A DNA stretch of 64,000 nt from Epithemia pelagica (Eukaryota; Bacillariophyta; Bacillariophyceae; Surirellales; Surirellaceae). Both the position numbers and the translations under genes were made by a program. The DNA lies in assembly GCA_946965045.2 (NCBI GenBank), contig OX337233.1, positions 1,612,001 to 1,676,000 on the forward strand, written 5' to 3'. Below are positions 43,484 to 53,400 of this stretch, piece after piece; position 1 is the stretch's first letter; each line of letters begins with the position of its first letter. The notes under the pieces were generated by a model. The model searched no databases. It was not told where the DNA came from and saw only the letters and a list, made by a program, of their open reading frames with translations.

Positions 43484-46013
43484 ATGGATGGCGATTCTTC
43501 CCAAAGTGTGCAACTTGCAATAAATCGGGCTATTGATCGACACTTCCATTGGCAAGCTGAACTTTTCTTCACAGATGTGGAGAGTTTTGATGGCTCTGTT
43601 GACCTTTTCCATTTCACTGACAAGCACAAGTATACAGCTCAGTGAATTTCCCTGCAAAACAGGAATGGCCACAAACACAAAGACCCCCCTTCAGTAATAT
43701 TTGACAGAACTTTATATCCACCAACAGATCAAGGTATGAAGAAACTTTTCACCGCAATCAAAGTAGAAGGCATCAAACAAGGCACCAATGTGGTCAGTCG
43801 AAGCAAGACACATGTATTGTTGTGTTATTGCTGCCGAAGATACATGCCCAAACATCCTTTTCTTCAAAACCAAGAGAACAATGCACCCACATTATCTTCA
43901 GTTGTAACAGACAGTAACCAGACTGACAATACACAGCATCCCTTCAATGACATCTCAAACAATGCACATAGCAACCTTGGGAAAGAGAACAAATCATTTG
44001 ACGAAGATGGTGTTATGGTTGGAATTCAAAGATATCATTATCATCGTGATCGAAGCTATTGCCAAGTTGATGGGAAGACATCCAATCGTGGTACTTGCAC
44101 AATGCGACCATTTGAATCAGAGGAAACATGCAAAGTTTCCCTTCGTTTTGGTGTTAAAGAAGGCCCCAATGGATACATCTATCTTAAACAAGGCTGTGGT
44201 CACAACCTTCATTCATTTCATCCGAAGCCGCAGAAAGGTGATTTGCATTTCCAAAAGAGACATTTCTTGAGCAAATCCTCTCAACTAATTGCAAGTGGTG
44301 GAAGGGCTTCCATGGGAAATGGTGCACTCCAATATATTGTCTTGGAAAATCAGCAAGAACTGGTCTCATGTGGATCAATTCAACGACTCCAACTTGATTC
44401 AACAGCTTCACAAATGGTAAACTGGATACGGACAAATGCAGCTGACCCCAATATCAACTTACGTTATTGCTTCTTGTCTTGCACTGGAATCAACAATTCA
44501 GGTTATCATCGCCATCCTAAAGGTCGCCCCCCACAACATGGCAGGATTCCAATTGCTCAAGTAGAAGAGAATATGTCATTTTCCGATACGCTTGAGAACA
44601 TGTGCAGGAGGGGAATTAATAGTGAGGAAGAATCTCATGTTCTTCCCATCGACGACAGTGATGGTGGACTGCAAGACTCTCTATAAATGTTTCAAGAGAT
44701 CCACAGTTCTGATTGCCACTTTGATCTGACATCAAGGAAGATTCTTCTAGGAGCTGGATGGATTTACGAAGAAGCATACCTATATTTCCAGAGATTTCCA
44801 GAAGTCTTGTTCATCGACTCAACACACAAGACAAACAATGAGGGACGTCCTCTTCTGATGATATATGGTAGGGATTTGCATGGGAAAGGGTTCGGGTTAG
44901 GGTTACATGTATTTTCATGCCAAATGAAACAAGTGCTTTCTACAGATGGGTGTTTTTGAAGTGGCTGCCATGCCTTTTGGGTGTCCAAAACATGGAACGG
45001 GTCAGACTAGCCATCACTGATGGAGACGGTCAAGAATTTGAAGCTGTTAAAGAATCTTGTCTCCGTTATCTTGTTAATGTTCGTCGTGGAAGATGTAGGT
45101 ATCATATCGTTCAAAAAACATTCAAAAGATGCATTTCAAATCACATTTGTCTCAATCCCACTGGAATGGCAGTTCTCAAGGCAATCAAAACATGGATATA
45201 CACATGGGGTGATGGTTCCTCATGCATATCTGAGGAACAGTTTGATCTATCCAAGGGGCTTTTATTGTTGAAGATGAAATCAAGCCACCTACGTTCCTGC
45301 ATCACAGAGGATGGATTAATGTCACTTGATAGGTGATTGCAAGAAAAAGTTTTCCCCCCTTGACAAATCGTTTGTTTTCTGGCGTAAACGCTACTTGCGA
45401 TGCTATGATGAATACATGAACAACTCAGGTGAATCAATGAATCGGTCATGTAAACATTCCGATCTAGGAGCAAGACTCAACATGACCATGACTACTTCTG
45501 CCAATGCAATGCTAAGTCATTCGTCATTGTCCACGGAGGATAGGAAAAGCACACAAATCCGCCAAATGGTTGAGGTTCCATTGTTTATCAAGACTGATTC
45601 CAAGCACAATAATGATGTACTCTGCAGTTTTCAGAGTGGAAACATTATACAGTCCTTCACTACAATGAAAACGTTTGGTATGTCCTCAGGAATTCTGTCT
45701 CTCCAAGATCTGAGTTTCGGGAGTTGTCCCCTCCATTCTTTAAGAAAGCCTGGTGTGTGAAGCTCAATTTGAATGGGGTCTTCTTAACCTGTGACTGTGG
45801 ATACCTCCATCCTTTAAGAAAGCCTGGTGTGTGAAGCTCAATTTGAATGGGGTCTTAACCTGTGACTGTGGATACAAACAGCGCAATGGGATTCCATGTC
45901 ACCATTTGTTTGCTATCAAAGACAACTATGACTTATCAGTTCGATGGCAGATTGCATATGGATACTATGCTTACGATCATGGCTACCAAGAAATTACAGA
46001 CTCTTACATTTGA
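43484..46013 (+). pseudogene. MULE transposase, copy B, degraded
   Basis: The start at ATG 43484 resembles MULE-A (both begin M-D-x-D/N and have an IDRHF/LDRYF motif), but a TGA at 43643 ends the first frame. Later blocks: SNRGTCTMRPFESEETCKVSLRFGV (44085-44150) is the Cys/His binding part; FIDSTHKTNNEGRPLL (about 44810) holds the first Asp; LAITDGDGQEF (about 45010) the second; GRCRYHIVQKTF (about 45090) the C-x2-H; and LTCDCGYKQRNGIPCHHLF (about 45850-45910) the SWIM finger. Frameshifts occur at least near 44690, 44950, 45330 and 45760. A 75-bp direct duplication lies at 45735-45885, just before the SWIM finger. Confidence 0.75.
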
Positions 46014-46609
46014 GGTCATACATGCGAGCACGACGGGATTAACATGAAAACACAGTTACTGTAACAACACATTATTTCCATATGTATGGTCGGGAACTCA
46101 GTACTATTCAATTGAGAAGATTTGTGAAGTATTCCATTGTCTGATTCCTTTATAATGGAATTACCAAGTTCACCAGTATCCGGAAAATTATCAAGAAGTT
46201 CCCAATGAATCAGGAAAAGAGAACAATGATGACTTATGTAATCATAATGACATTGATGAGGCGTCCGATTTTCAGTTCACTCAAGAATCAATTAAACTTG
46301 ATCCAGTGTCGTTTGCAGTTCCTCTGACCAGAACAGTCACTCATGCCCAAATTTTGACAATGGTGAAAGACATGCTACCGTGTTATTTCAATCTGATAAA
46401 TCCCGTCAAGAGCTGTCTTGTCATGTTTTGTATCGTACACGGGTGAAGCAGAGTCGTCATCTCAATTCCATGACTCAAAATTCCAATACAAATAATGTCT
46501 TCAAATATTCCGTTTGACAACAGTCGCGTGTCAACTCAAAATACGTACATGTGCAATCGCTTTCAGTCTACTACATAGTATCTTTTGGAATATTAATAGC
46601 TTTGGATTG
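46014..46609. other. Decayed 3' end of MULE-B, convergent spacer
   Basis: No ORF of note. A stretch at about 46305-46400 in one frame (SFAVPLTRTVTHAQILTMVKDML) recalls the C-terminal helical part of MULE-A and suggests the original end was near 46.4 kb. Confidence 0.4.
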
Positions 46610-47009
46610 TTATTTTGTACCAAGTATTTCAGCAACACTCTCTTGAGATGGTGTAAGAGGGACAGAATTGTCATTTCCACCAACAACTGATGTCTCCAGG
46701 TAGCATGACAGACAAATGATGTCTTGTTCCACTGTCTTTTCCATATCACAATGAAAATGACGTGGATTGAAAACCAAAACATCAAGATGTTGAAGAGAAA
46801 CTGCATAGCCATGCTCTGGAAATACAAAATAGCACAACGGTTTCTCATGTACATTTCTGGCTGATTCAGTGGTGACCATTGCTGTAACAACAGAATATCC
46901 AAAGTCATCATCTTTGTGTGCCTGCTGTAAGAAGACATTACAACCGTATGCAATGGCAGGGAAAAACTGTGTTGCCTTGTTGTTTGTGTGCCTGCTGTAA
47001 GAAGACATT
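46610..47009 (-). pseudogene. Dioxygenase-like gene, copy B, C-terminal part
   Basis: Minus-strand frame FFPAIAYGCNVFLQQAHKDD keeps the H-x-D (His-Lys-Asp), then CYFVFPEHGYAVSLQHLDVLVFNPRHFHC keeps the distal His, then ICLSCYLETSVVGGNDNSVPL. The blocks follow those of copy A at 32083-33354 one for one. It is cut on its N-terminal side by the Harbinger element at 47010 and carries a 70-bp tandem duplication there. Confidence 0.65.
46921..47009. repeat. 70-bp tandem duplication, second copy interrupted by Harbinger
   Basis: CCTGCTGTAAGAAGACATT occurs at 46921 and 46991. The first copy continues ACAACCGTATGCAATGGCAG; the second continues with a near-identical ACGACCGTATGCAATGGCAG only after 50487, so the Harbinger element sits in the second copy. 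Confidence 0.9.
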
Positions 47010-47317
47010 GGGTGCTTACTGAAACAAGTATAACAACATAACTGACCGACATAATCATAAATGCATCGGGCCCATAACCTCTTTAGTTTCATTTTGGAGA
47101 CCAAAAATGCTCGGCACTCAGCCCCGTCGAGCAAACGAGAAACCTAAACACAACAACAACACAAAATCCCCAACGCATGCAAGATAGCGGCTGGCGTTCT
47201 ATTTAATATATAGATCTGATGAATACATACAACTTTGGTCTTTGGTTTCCCCCAACAGATAGGTTCTAGCCTCGATACACCTCTCTCCTCCCCCTTCCCT
47301 CCACATTCCCTTGCACC

Positions 47318-48542
47318 ATGGAAGTGGCAGACTCCCAACGACCCTTGTTGGAGTCGGACTCGAGTGAAGAGGATTCAACCATGATGCCTTCCTCCCCACA
47401 AAGTCATTCCTCAAGAAGAAGACGCAATCAATGTTTCGGTGGAAGTTCAACGCCAAGATGCTGCAAAGGTGGCACAACCCGACTCTCCCTCCTCATCATC
47501 GGAGTCAGAAGCATCTGCTCTTGTGACCAGGCGAGAATCTCCTCGCCTTGCCCTCAAGCGCAAGATCCAAGAGCAAGAGGAGAAGAGGAAGAAGAACAAG
47601 AAACAAGTTCCCAAGACAAAGAAGCCGAAGGCCTCCAAGACAGCAGCTCCTCCTCCACCTCCACCTCCACCTCCACCCGTTGTCCCCAAACACCGTGGCA
47701 ATGGTGGTGCAGGTCGTACGAAAGGGCCTACGTACCAATTCTCTGAGGTGGATGCCTTACTCGATATCCTACAGGACCGTCTTCCTGCTTCATCAGATGA
47801 ATGGGACGGTGTAACCGAGGTGTACAACAAACAACACCCTGGTCGCGAGCAAAACAAGGATTCGCTCAGGAGGAAATTTAATTCCCTCCATAATAAGAAG
47901 GTTCCTACAGGCGATCCTTCCATCCCGCCACAAGTAAAACGCGCCAAATATATTATGCAGGAAATCTGTGCGCGTGTGAATGCAGGCGAAGGTGTGGATG
48001 ACGAGGAATTGGGAATCGAAGCTGAAGAGGCCCAAATCCGCCGGACCCAGCTCTTCCAAAAAGAACAGGAACAAGATGTGGCGAACGTGACAGCTTCGCA
48101 TCATGGTGGAGATGGACCACCTTCTTCTATAGTTGTGAACCAATCTTTGAAGACCGGGCGAACGCCATTCCGTCGCTCTCCCAAGCAAGAAGCTTTGGAA
48201 AAGAAGGAAGCCAAGGACAAAGAAAAGTCGGATCTTATGACTTGGCTTATCATGTCAATGCAAGCGAAACAGGAAAATGACGAGAAGGATCGCAAAGAAA
48301 GGCATGAACAGTCGACTTCTATGCAGCAGATGATGTTTGCCCAAATGCAGCAACAGATGCAACAACAGCAAGAAGCTGCAAGGCGAGACCAACAGCGGTT
48401 CATGCTAATGATGAGCAGTATCTTCGGACAACGCAGTGGAAGCATTGAGACAAACACCGCGAACGTGATGAACAACACGATGAACAACATGACTAACAAC
48501 AGTGGACAACCCAAAGATGACCGTCAATACGAGGAAGTCTAG
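47318..48542 (+). CDS. Harbinger ORF: Myb/SANT-like DNA-binding protein (one frameshift)
   Basis: ATG 47318 opens an acidic N-terminus (MEVADSQRPLLESDSSEEDS); a shift near 47405 moves to the frame that stays open to TAG 48540-48542. A Lys-rich nuclear-type stretch and a run of about ten Pro (about 47650-47680) come before the trihelix/Myb-like domain (YQFSEVDALLDILQDRLPAS, DEWDGVTEVYN, DSLRRKFNSLHNKKVPTGDP, about 47730-47930). The C-terminal third is a Met/Gln-rich coiled coil. In PIF/Harbinger elements this partner helps bring the transposase to DNA and into the nucleus. The early shift could be a short intron instead. Confidence 0.75.
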
Positions 48543-48565
48543 ATAAGAAAACAATTAGTAGTAGT

Positions 48566-48998
48566 GAGTAATTGGAACGGGCGGTAAACATCTACCTCTA
48601 TGGTAGGAGTAATTGGAAAGGGCGGTAAACATCTACCTCTATGGTAGGAGTAATTGGAAAGGGCGGAAAAGATCTACCTCTATGGTAGGAGTAATTGGAA
48701 AGGGCGGTAAACATCTACCTCTATGGTAGGAGTAATTGGAAAGGGCAGTAAACATCTACCTCTATGGTAGGAGTAATTGGAAAGGGTGGTAAACATCTAC
48801 CTCTATGGTAGGAGTAATTGGAAAGGGCGGTAAACATCTACCTCTATGGTAGGAGTAATTGGAAAGGGCAGTAAACATCTACCTCTATGGTAGGAGTAAT
48901 TGGAAAGGGTGGTAAACATCTACCTCTATGGTAGGAGTAATTGGAAAGGGCGGTAAACATCTACCTCTATGGTAGGAGTAATTGGAAAGGGCGGTAAA
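48566..48998. repeat. 41-bp minisatellite, ten full units plus a partial
   Basis: The unit starts GAGTAATTGGAAAGGGCGGT at 48566, 48607, 48648 and so on to 48976, with small variations (GGCGG/GGCAG/GGTGG). Flanks are also duplicated: AACAATTAGTAGTAG at about 48550 and 49023, GATGAACAACACGATGAACAAC near 48467 and 48999. Confidence 0.97.
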
Positions 48999-49052
48999 GA
49001 TGAACAACACGATGAACAACGTAACAATTAGTAGTAGTTCATGCGGAAGTCA

Positions 49053-50225
49053 CTAGTAGTTATTCATTGCTTGCAAAGCATTTTGACAAAGTTCTGGCAT
49101 GTAGACAGTTTGGATCTGGTTGAATCCGACTGTTGAGGCACGAAAATTATACAACAAAACAATCATACGGAGGATGATGCGCCATTCACCAACTTCTTCA
49201 TAGGGCAGTCTGTCTTTCAAGCGGGGGAATGAGGCTTGAAGGCCCCTCATTCCCCATTCAGACAATTGACGGACTGATGTTGCCGCGTGATGAATGTTCT
49301 GATTCATTCGGACATTGCCATCTTGGTCAAAGTTTGTCTGGTGTGATTTGAGGAGTGACGGCCGACTTTCCCGTCCAAAAGCTGAATCAACCACCACTTG
49401 TGCACCACCATGGGTCCTCTCCCGGTCGTTGATTTCATCTAGTTTGTCGTAGATAGATGATACCGATGCCAGAGTTGAATCATGCCATGATCCGGGCGCA
49501 TTCAAGAGACAGGCCCGGATCAGGCCATCTGGCGAAAACACGAAAAGGTTAGACACATAATGATCATGAGTCCACCCATTGTAGAACATATTCTGTACCG
49601 CTTCGTTTGTGGCCACAAGGAGTTTTAGTCCATCCATAGCCGCCCAGATATTGACAAGATTTGGATACTTGTTGCGGATGAGTTGTTTGAAGCGAGTTAC
49701 TTCTTGTGGAGAGGGAAGCTCAACACGAGCATCGGGGTGGCCTGCGAGCACCTTGACCAAAATCCTCCTACCAAATCGCAACCACACGGACAATGGGTTG
49801 GCTGTGAGGCCGAATATCAACTGCAAGACTTTAAGTGATCCTCTAGTACGCGTCCATACCAACACCAAACCAAGGCCCATAACAGCATTGATCATCCTTG
49901 GTCTCCCTCCTGGCTTCCCTGATAGACGTCGCATGTGGCCTGGGTTAGTGTGCGACTGTGGATATGGAGTATACACATCAAACATTGGGCAGAACAGGCC
50001 TAATAACAGGTGAAAAGCTCTATGGTCGAGACCACACAGGGTGATGAGAGCGTCATCCTGCATTGACCTATACAGATGCATAAATGCAGATTTTCTTGGG
50101 ATCATCAACGCTCCCCTACGAATGACAGCACGTCCTAGGAACGCATTGTCATCCTGCCATTCAACTTCGTCTTCCTCATCACCAAGCTCCTCAAGGAGCA
50201 GTAGCAGAACCGCATATTCAAACAT
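49053..50225 (-). CDS. PIF/Harbinger transposase (DDE_4 nuclease)
   Basis: 390 codons, uninterrupted, ATG at 50223-50225. An N-terminal helical part (ITLCGLDHRAFHLLLGLF) leads into the nuclease: D in IWAAMDGLKLLV (about 49620), D in LLNAPGSWHDSTL (about 49480) and E in QLSEWGMRGLQASFP (about 49240), with GAQVVVDSAFG between. Length and motif order match Harbinger transposases. Together with the Myb-like protein and intact terminal repeats this could be a recently active copy; the frame has no visible lesion. Confidence 0.9.
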   Translation of the reverse strand: MFEYAVLLLLLEELGDEEDEVEWQDDNAFLGRAVIRRGALMIPRKSAFMHLYRSMQDDALITLCGLDHRAFHLLLGLFCPMFDVYTPYPQSHTNPGHMRRLSGKPGGRPRMINAVMGLGLVLVWTRTRGSLKVLQLIFGLTANPLSVWLRFGRRILVKVLAGHPDARVELPSPQEVTRFKQLIRNKYPNLVNIWAAMDGLKLLVATNEAVQNMFYNGWTHDHYVSNLFVFSPDGLIRACLLNAPGSWHDSTLASVSSIYDKLDEINDRERTHGGAQVVVDSAFGRESRPSLLKSHQTNFDQDGNVRMNQNIHHAATSVRQLSEWGMRGLQASFPRLKDRLPYEEVGEWRIILRMIVLLYNFRASTVGFNQIQTVYMPELCQNALQAMNNY

Positions 50226-50468
50226 TGTTCTTCTTTGCGATTACACGGCGGAGGGAGGGTTGGAGGGAAGAAAAAGAACTCTTCGGGGGGAAAGCGGTGC
50301 TCGCGTTTATATCCTATATCCAGTTCCTAAGTCTATATAAATCATTTTGACGAAGTGCCATTGCGTTGTGTTTGAGTAGGTGAAATTTCAATTTTGGTTT
50401 CAGTGCGTCCAACAGGCTTAAACTAAAACTTATTGGTTATGTTGTCGTTATGTTAGGTCCTGTACTTA
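50226..50468. other. Harbinger right subterminal region
   Basis: Non-coding, between the transposase start and the right TIR. It presumably holds the transposase promoter; no clear motif beyond TATATCC/TATATAA-like words near 50310-50340. Confidence 0.5.
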
Positions 50469-50487
50469 GTTTCAGTAAGCACCCATT

Positions 50488-51060
50488 ACGACCGTATGCA
50501 ATGGCAGGGAAAATGGTGTTGCCTTGTTGTTGTGTTGTAGCATGGAAAAATTCCCATGGGACGAGGCATTTTTGAAAGCAGAGAGAAATGAAGAATCCAC
50601 CCACTCAGCAAATTGGTGTTCAAGTTGTTTCATGAATCAAAACAACATATTGCGCTCATCTTCTTCCAGCAGGTGTAACTTTGATTCAACCATTCCAGGA
50701 CCACCACGATGGGCATTAATGCCCATAATCATGTACTTAGAGTTATGCTCACTTTTTCTGATGAAGCGTGACTGTCCTCGAGAATGATCTGGGCAGCGGG
50801 CTTCAATTTTTTTTAGTACATCCAACAATTCCTGGAAAAAGGATTTTGTCAGACATGGAAGACATCAGTAACATCCACTGACATGGCACTTTTGCCAGAA
50901 TTATGCGTCACTTCCTTCAGATTGCGACAAATTTCATCAGGTACAAGAACCTTTGTTTGTCCTGTCCTCTGGGCTGAAATCATAGGCCATTTCACCATCA
51001 CTGCAATCCACCTCCTTTTGTTCAAGCTTTCAATGAATAGTCTCCGACTGTAAGACCGGT
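50488..51060 (-). pseudogene. Dioxygenase-like gene, copy B, N-terminal/central part
   Basis: 50828-50637 gives LLDVLKKIEARCPDHSRGQSRF then HNSKYMIMGINAHRGGPGMVESKLHLL, clearly parallel to copy A (RGQSRCVGLESHNSSYITIG, NRGGKGIVDSKMKLL). Downstream in another frame FAEWVDSSFLSAF corresponds to QWVDSSFLTGF of copy A and leads to the Harbinger border at 50488. Several stops lie at 50830-51000. This is the rest of the gene whose C-terminal part is at 46610-47009. Confidence 0.6.
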
Positions 51061-51244
51061 GCTTGCTCTATCCCGTTTACTGGTGCATCCCCCTGGGGAG
51101 AAGCACCTTGGGACGAAGAGGTGAGACCCAAACCACAAGGGTTTTTGGGTCCAAGCTGCCACTTTGGAGGGCAAGCATTGACTTTATATTCATTATGCAA
51201 CAACAAAATGGAGACAGATTTCACTCAACCAAACACAACTTTTG

Positions 51245-51787
51245 GATCATTCATTCGACTTACTGTTCTAAGTCGCGAAGCAATTGAAATTCTGGGTGAC
51301 TGGGAGATGGAAATGGAGACTGTCTGCTCTCAACCAAACACAACTTTTGAACCATGAACGGTAAGAAGAGACGAAAAGATACACCGTTAGAATCGTCTTG
51401 TTGCGGGCTTTACGGCAATATATTGCGATCATTCATTCGACTTACTGTTCTAAGTCGCGAAGCAATTGAAATTCTGGGTGACTGGGAGATGGAAATGGAG
51501 ACTGTCTGCTCTCAACCAAACACAACTTTTGAACCATGAACGGTAAGAAGAGACGAAAAGATACACCGTTAGAATCGTCTTGTTGCGGGCTTTACGGCAA
51601 TATATTGCGATCATTCATTCGACTTACTGTTCTAAGTCGCGAAGCAATTGAAATTCTGGGTGACTGGGAGATGGAAATGGAGACTGTCTGCTCTCAACCA
51701 AACACAACTTTTGAACCATGAACGGTAAGAAGACGAAAGATACACCGTTAGAATCGTCTTGTTGCGGGCTTTACGGCAATATATTGC
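51245..51787. repeat. 182-bp tandem repeat, three units plus a partial fourth
   Basis: Units begin GATCATTCATTCGACTTACT at 51245, 51427, 51609 and (partial) 51788; the third has a 3-bp deletion (AAGAAGAGACG to AAGAAGACG). The region just upstream (51190-51244) shares the CTCAACCAAACACAACTTTTG end of the unit. Short in-unit ORFs are identical copies and not taken as genes. Confidence 0.95.
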
Positions 51788-52126
51788 GATCATTCATTCG
51801 ATTTACCGTTCAGGAACTGTCATAGACAAGGAAGGCAAAGGTGCTTAGTTTGTAGGTTTTTGGGGTGTTTTTCAACAGGTTTTTGATGACACAAGTAGTG
51901 CTGGTGCAGTGATGATCACACCTGATGTGCCAGTTGGATCTCTGAATGTTGAAGGTAAAGAAAGCCGGGCGTGCCAGGTCAGAGATTAAACATTTTTACC
52001 TATTGGATAAAAACTAGGTTACAAATTTTTTACATTTCGACAAAAATATGGGAAAGACAGACAGACGGCTTGGGGAAAAGCGACTGAGTGGTAAGAGGTG
52101 GCTCCTAATACTCAGGGTTATTTTTA

Positions 52127-52386
52127 CCTTGGTCGAGTGGTTCGAGCCTTTGGTCATGATGGTCTCGGTTCCTGGGTGTCCAGGGTTCGAGTCCGCTCTG
52201 ATAAGGTAGTTGGGAGGGCTAGATGTGGGGCCCGAAAAAGCGGTTCGTCTATGTGGCCCCTTGTGTCACAAGCGGGCTGTCCCCTCGCTCCGTGATACCG
52301 AGTGTCATGGCGCCCGGGCAGTCGGTCGGCGTCACGTTGCGGCGTGCGTGCGGCAGCTGGAAGAATAGACTATTCCCTTTTTTTAC
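52127..52386 (+). mobile_element. tRNA-derived SINE with target-site duplication
   Basis: A tRNA-like head with an A box (TGGTCGAGTGG at about 52130) and a perfect B box (GGTTCGAGTCC at about 52182-52196), a body of about 190 bp and a T-rich end (CTTTTTTTACA). Flanking ACTCAGGGTTATTTTTA (52110-52126) and ACTCAGGTTATTTTTA (52387-52402) differ by one base and form a long target duplication, as made by LINE machinery. It would be transcribed by RNA polymerase III. The head resembles Leu/Ser-type tRNAs. Confidence 0.75.
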
Positions 52387-52402
52387 ACTCAGGTTATTTT
52401 TA

Positions 52403-52925
52403 ATGGCTCGTGCTACTGAGTCCAATTATACAGATGGGTAGCTCAAGCTGATCAATGCCTGTCGTCTTTACCACGAAGTGGTGGTTCTGAGCGACGTTGT
52501 ATCACCAGATGGGAAGATCATTGCACAAGAATTTATTCAAGGGCGTCGATCATCCTACTCAACTGCGAAAGGATTGATTCCGTATCAAGATAAACTGGGA
52601 CCTCGAGCATGGCACCTTCGAGAAAGTTTCTAAAACTGTTTACAATCCACCAATCGAAACATCGTCGTGCTACTCCTCTTGGCCATTGGACAGTAACTAG
52701 TAACGCAACCCTGCGTCAGTCGCATTACTATTTCTCTCCACACCACACTCAACTATTTGTTTACAGTACTGGCCAGTATCAAGTGTTTGCCCCAACTCTG
52801 TTCGGCCGTTTTGTTAACACTGGCCTAATTACTCCCAGCTTGCCACTACTTAGCATTTTATCGTGTACATTTGCCTGCCATTCATTTTCGACGGGACAAA
52901 CAGACAAACGTTACACACACTAGTG
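52403..52925 (+). pseudogene. Reverse transcriptase-like C-terminal relic
   Basis: After the SINE, one frame reads LINACRLYHEVVVLSDVVSPDGK then GLIPYQDKLGPRAWHLRESF; another reads FLKLFTIHQ...RRATPLGHWTVTSN. The order LSDI/V..DG, GP..W, TPLGxW recalls the C-terminal part of the diatom non-LTR reverse transcriptases whose N-terminal part is at 22.7 kb. Several stops are present. The SINE inserted within or beside this relic. Confidence 0.4.
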
Positions 52926-53039
52926 TGACGGGCATAATTTTGATATGCAATATGCCACCCATCGCATTTCATTAACTGGTATTACGGTCGAAATAGTCGG
53001 GACCTGATCAAGTTCATCGGGAAGGTCAGGTGCAGAGCA

Positions 53040-53390
53040 CGTTATCTGTGCCTCTTTTCTTGAAGAAGACTCGGTTGTTCGTTTCCGCAAGGTTCAAGTC
53101 ATCATTGATGGGAAGGAGGAGTCTGCCATTGCCGCATTCCATGTCTCAGATGCTATTGACCGTTGTCGTGTTGGTTTTCTCTAACGCCATCTTGTTAAAC
53201 ACTGGAAGCATTATGATGGAGTGATGGCACAAGTGACCGTGACCAGGATCTACTCACAAAATTCAGAGAGTCCTACATGCCGAAGAAAGTACCATCACAA
53301 TATGGGTTGCTGTGTCGCTGCAATTATCTCTGCATTACCTGAAGATACAATCAAAAATTTCACACAAAACTCCAACCAACTATACTGACC
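53040..53390 (+). pseudogene. Pogo-associated accessory protein, copy 2
   Basis: The frame VICASFLEEDSVVRFRKVQV...SAIAAFHVSDAIDRCRVGFL, stop TAA (about 53182), RHLVKHWKHYDGVMAQVTVT then, after a shift, MGCCVAAIISAL matches copy 1 at 22120-22548 block by block (RKVQIV, VTDGIDCCRVGFL, RHLIKHW, GVLCQVTEV, KGCALAAII). It again lies convergent with a pogo transposase relic. Confidence 0.6.
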
Positions 53391-53400
53391 TCTAATTTGA

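Larger units (their letters stand above)
47010..50484. mobile_element. Complete PIF/Harbinger element
   Basis: Terminal inverted repeats GGGTGCTTACTGAAAC (47010-47025) and its exact complement (50469-50484) are flanked by ATT on both sides (47007-47009 and 50485-50487). A 3-bp duplication fits PIF/Harbinger, although TWA is the usual sequence. It holds the two expected genes in convergent order: a Myb/SANT-like protein (+) and a DDE_4 transposase (-), with a 41-bp minisatellite between their ends. Confidence 0.95.

Noticed and set aside
47505-47947. Minus-strand ORFs opposite the Harbinger Myb-like gene, Gly/Ser-rich
   Set aside because: Complement of the Pro- and Lys-rich coding stretch; codon pattern supports the plus strand only.
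48566-48998. Regular 41-bp repeats looked like a CRISPR array
   Set aside because: Units are contiguous with no unique spacers, and the sequence is eukaryotic and inside a Harbinger element.
51354-51721. Two identical 61-codon ORFs
   Set aside because: They arise only from the 182-bp tandem repeat.
52127-52205. Possible functional tRNA gene
   Set aside because: A and B boxes are good but acceptor and anticodon stems do not close, and long flanking duplications show it is a SINE head.
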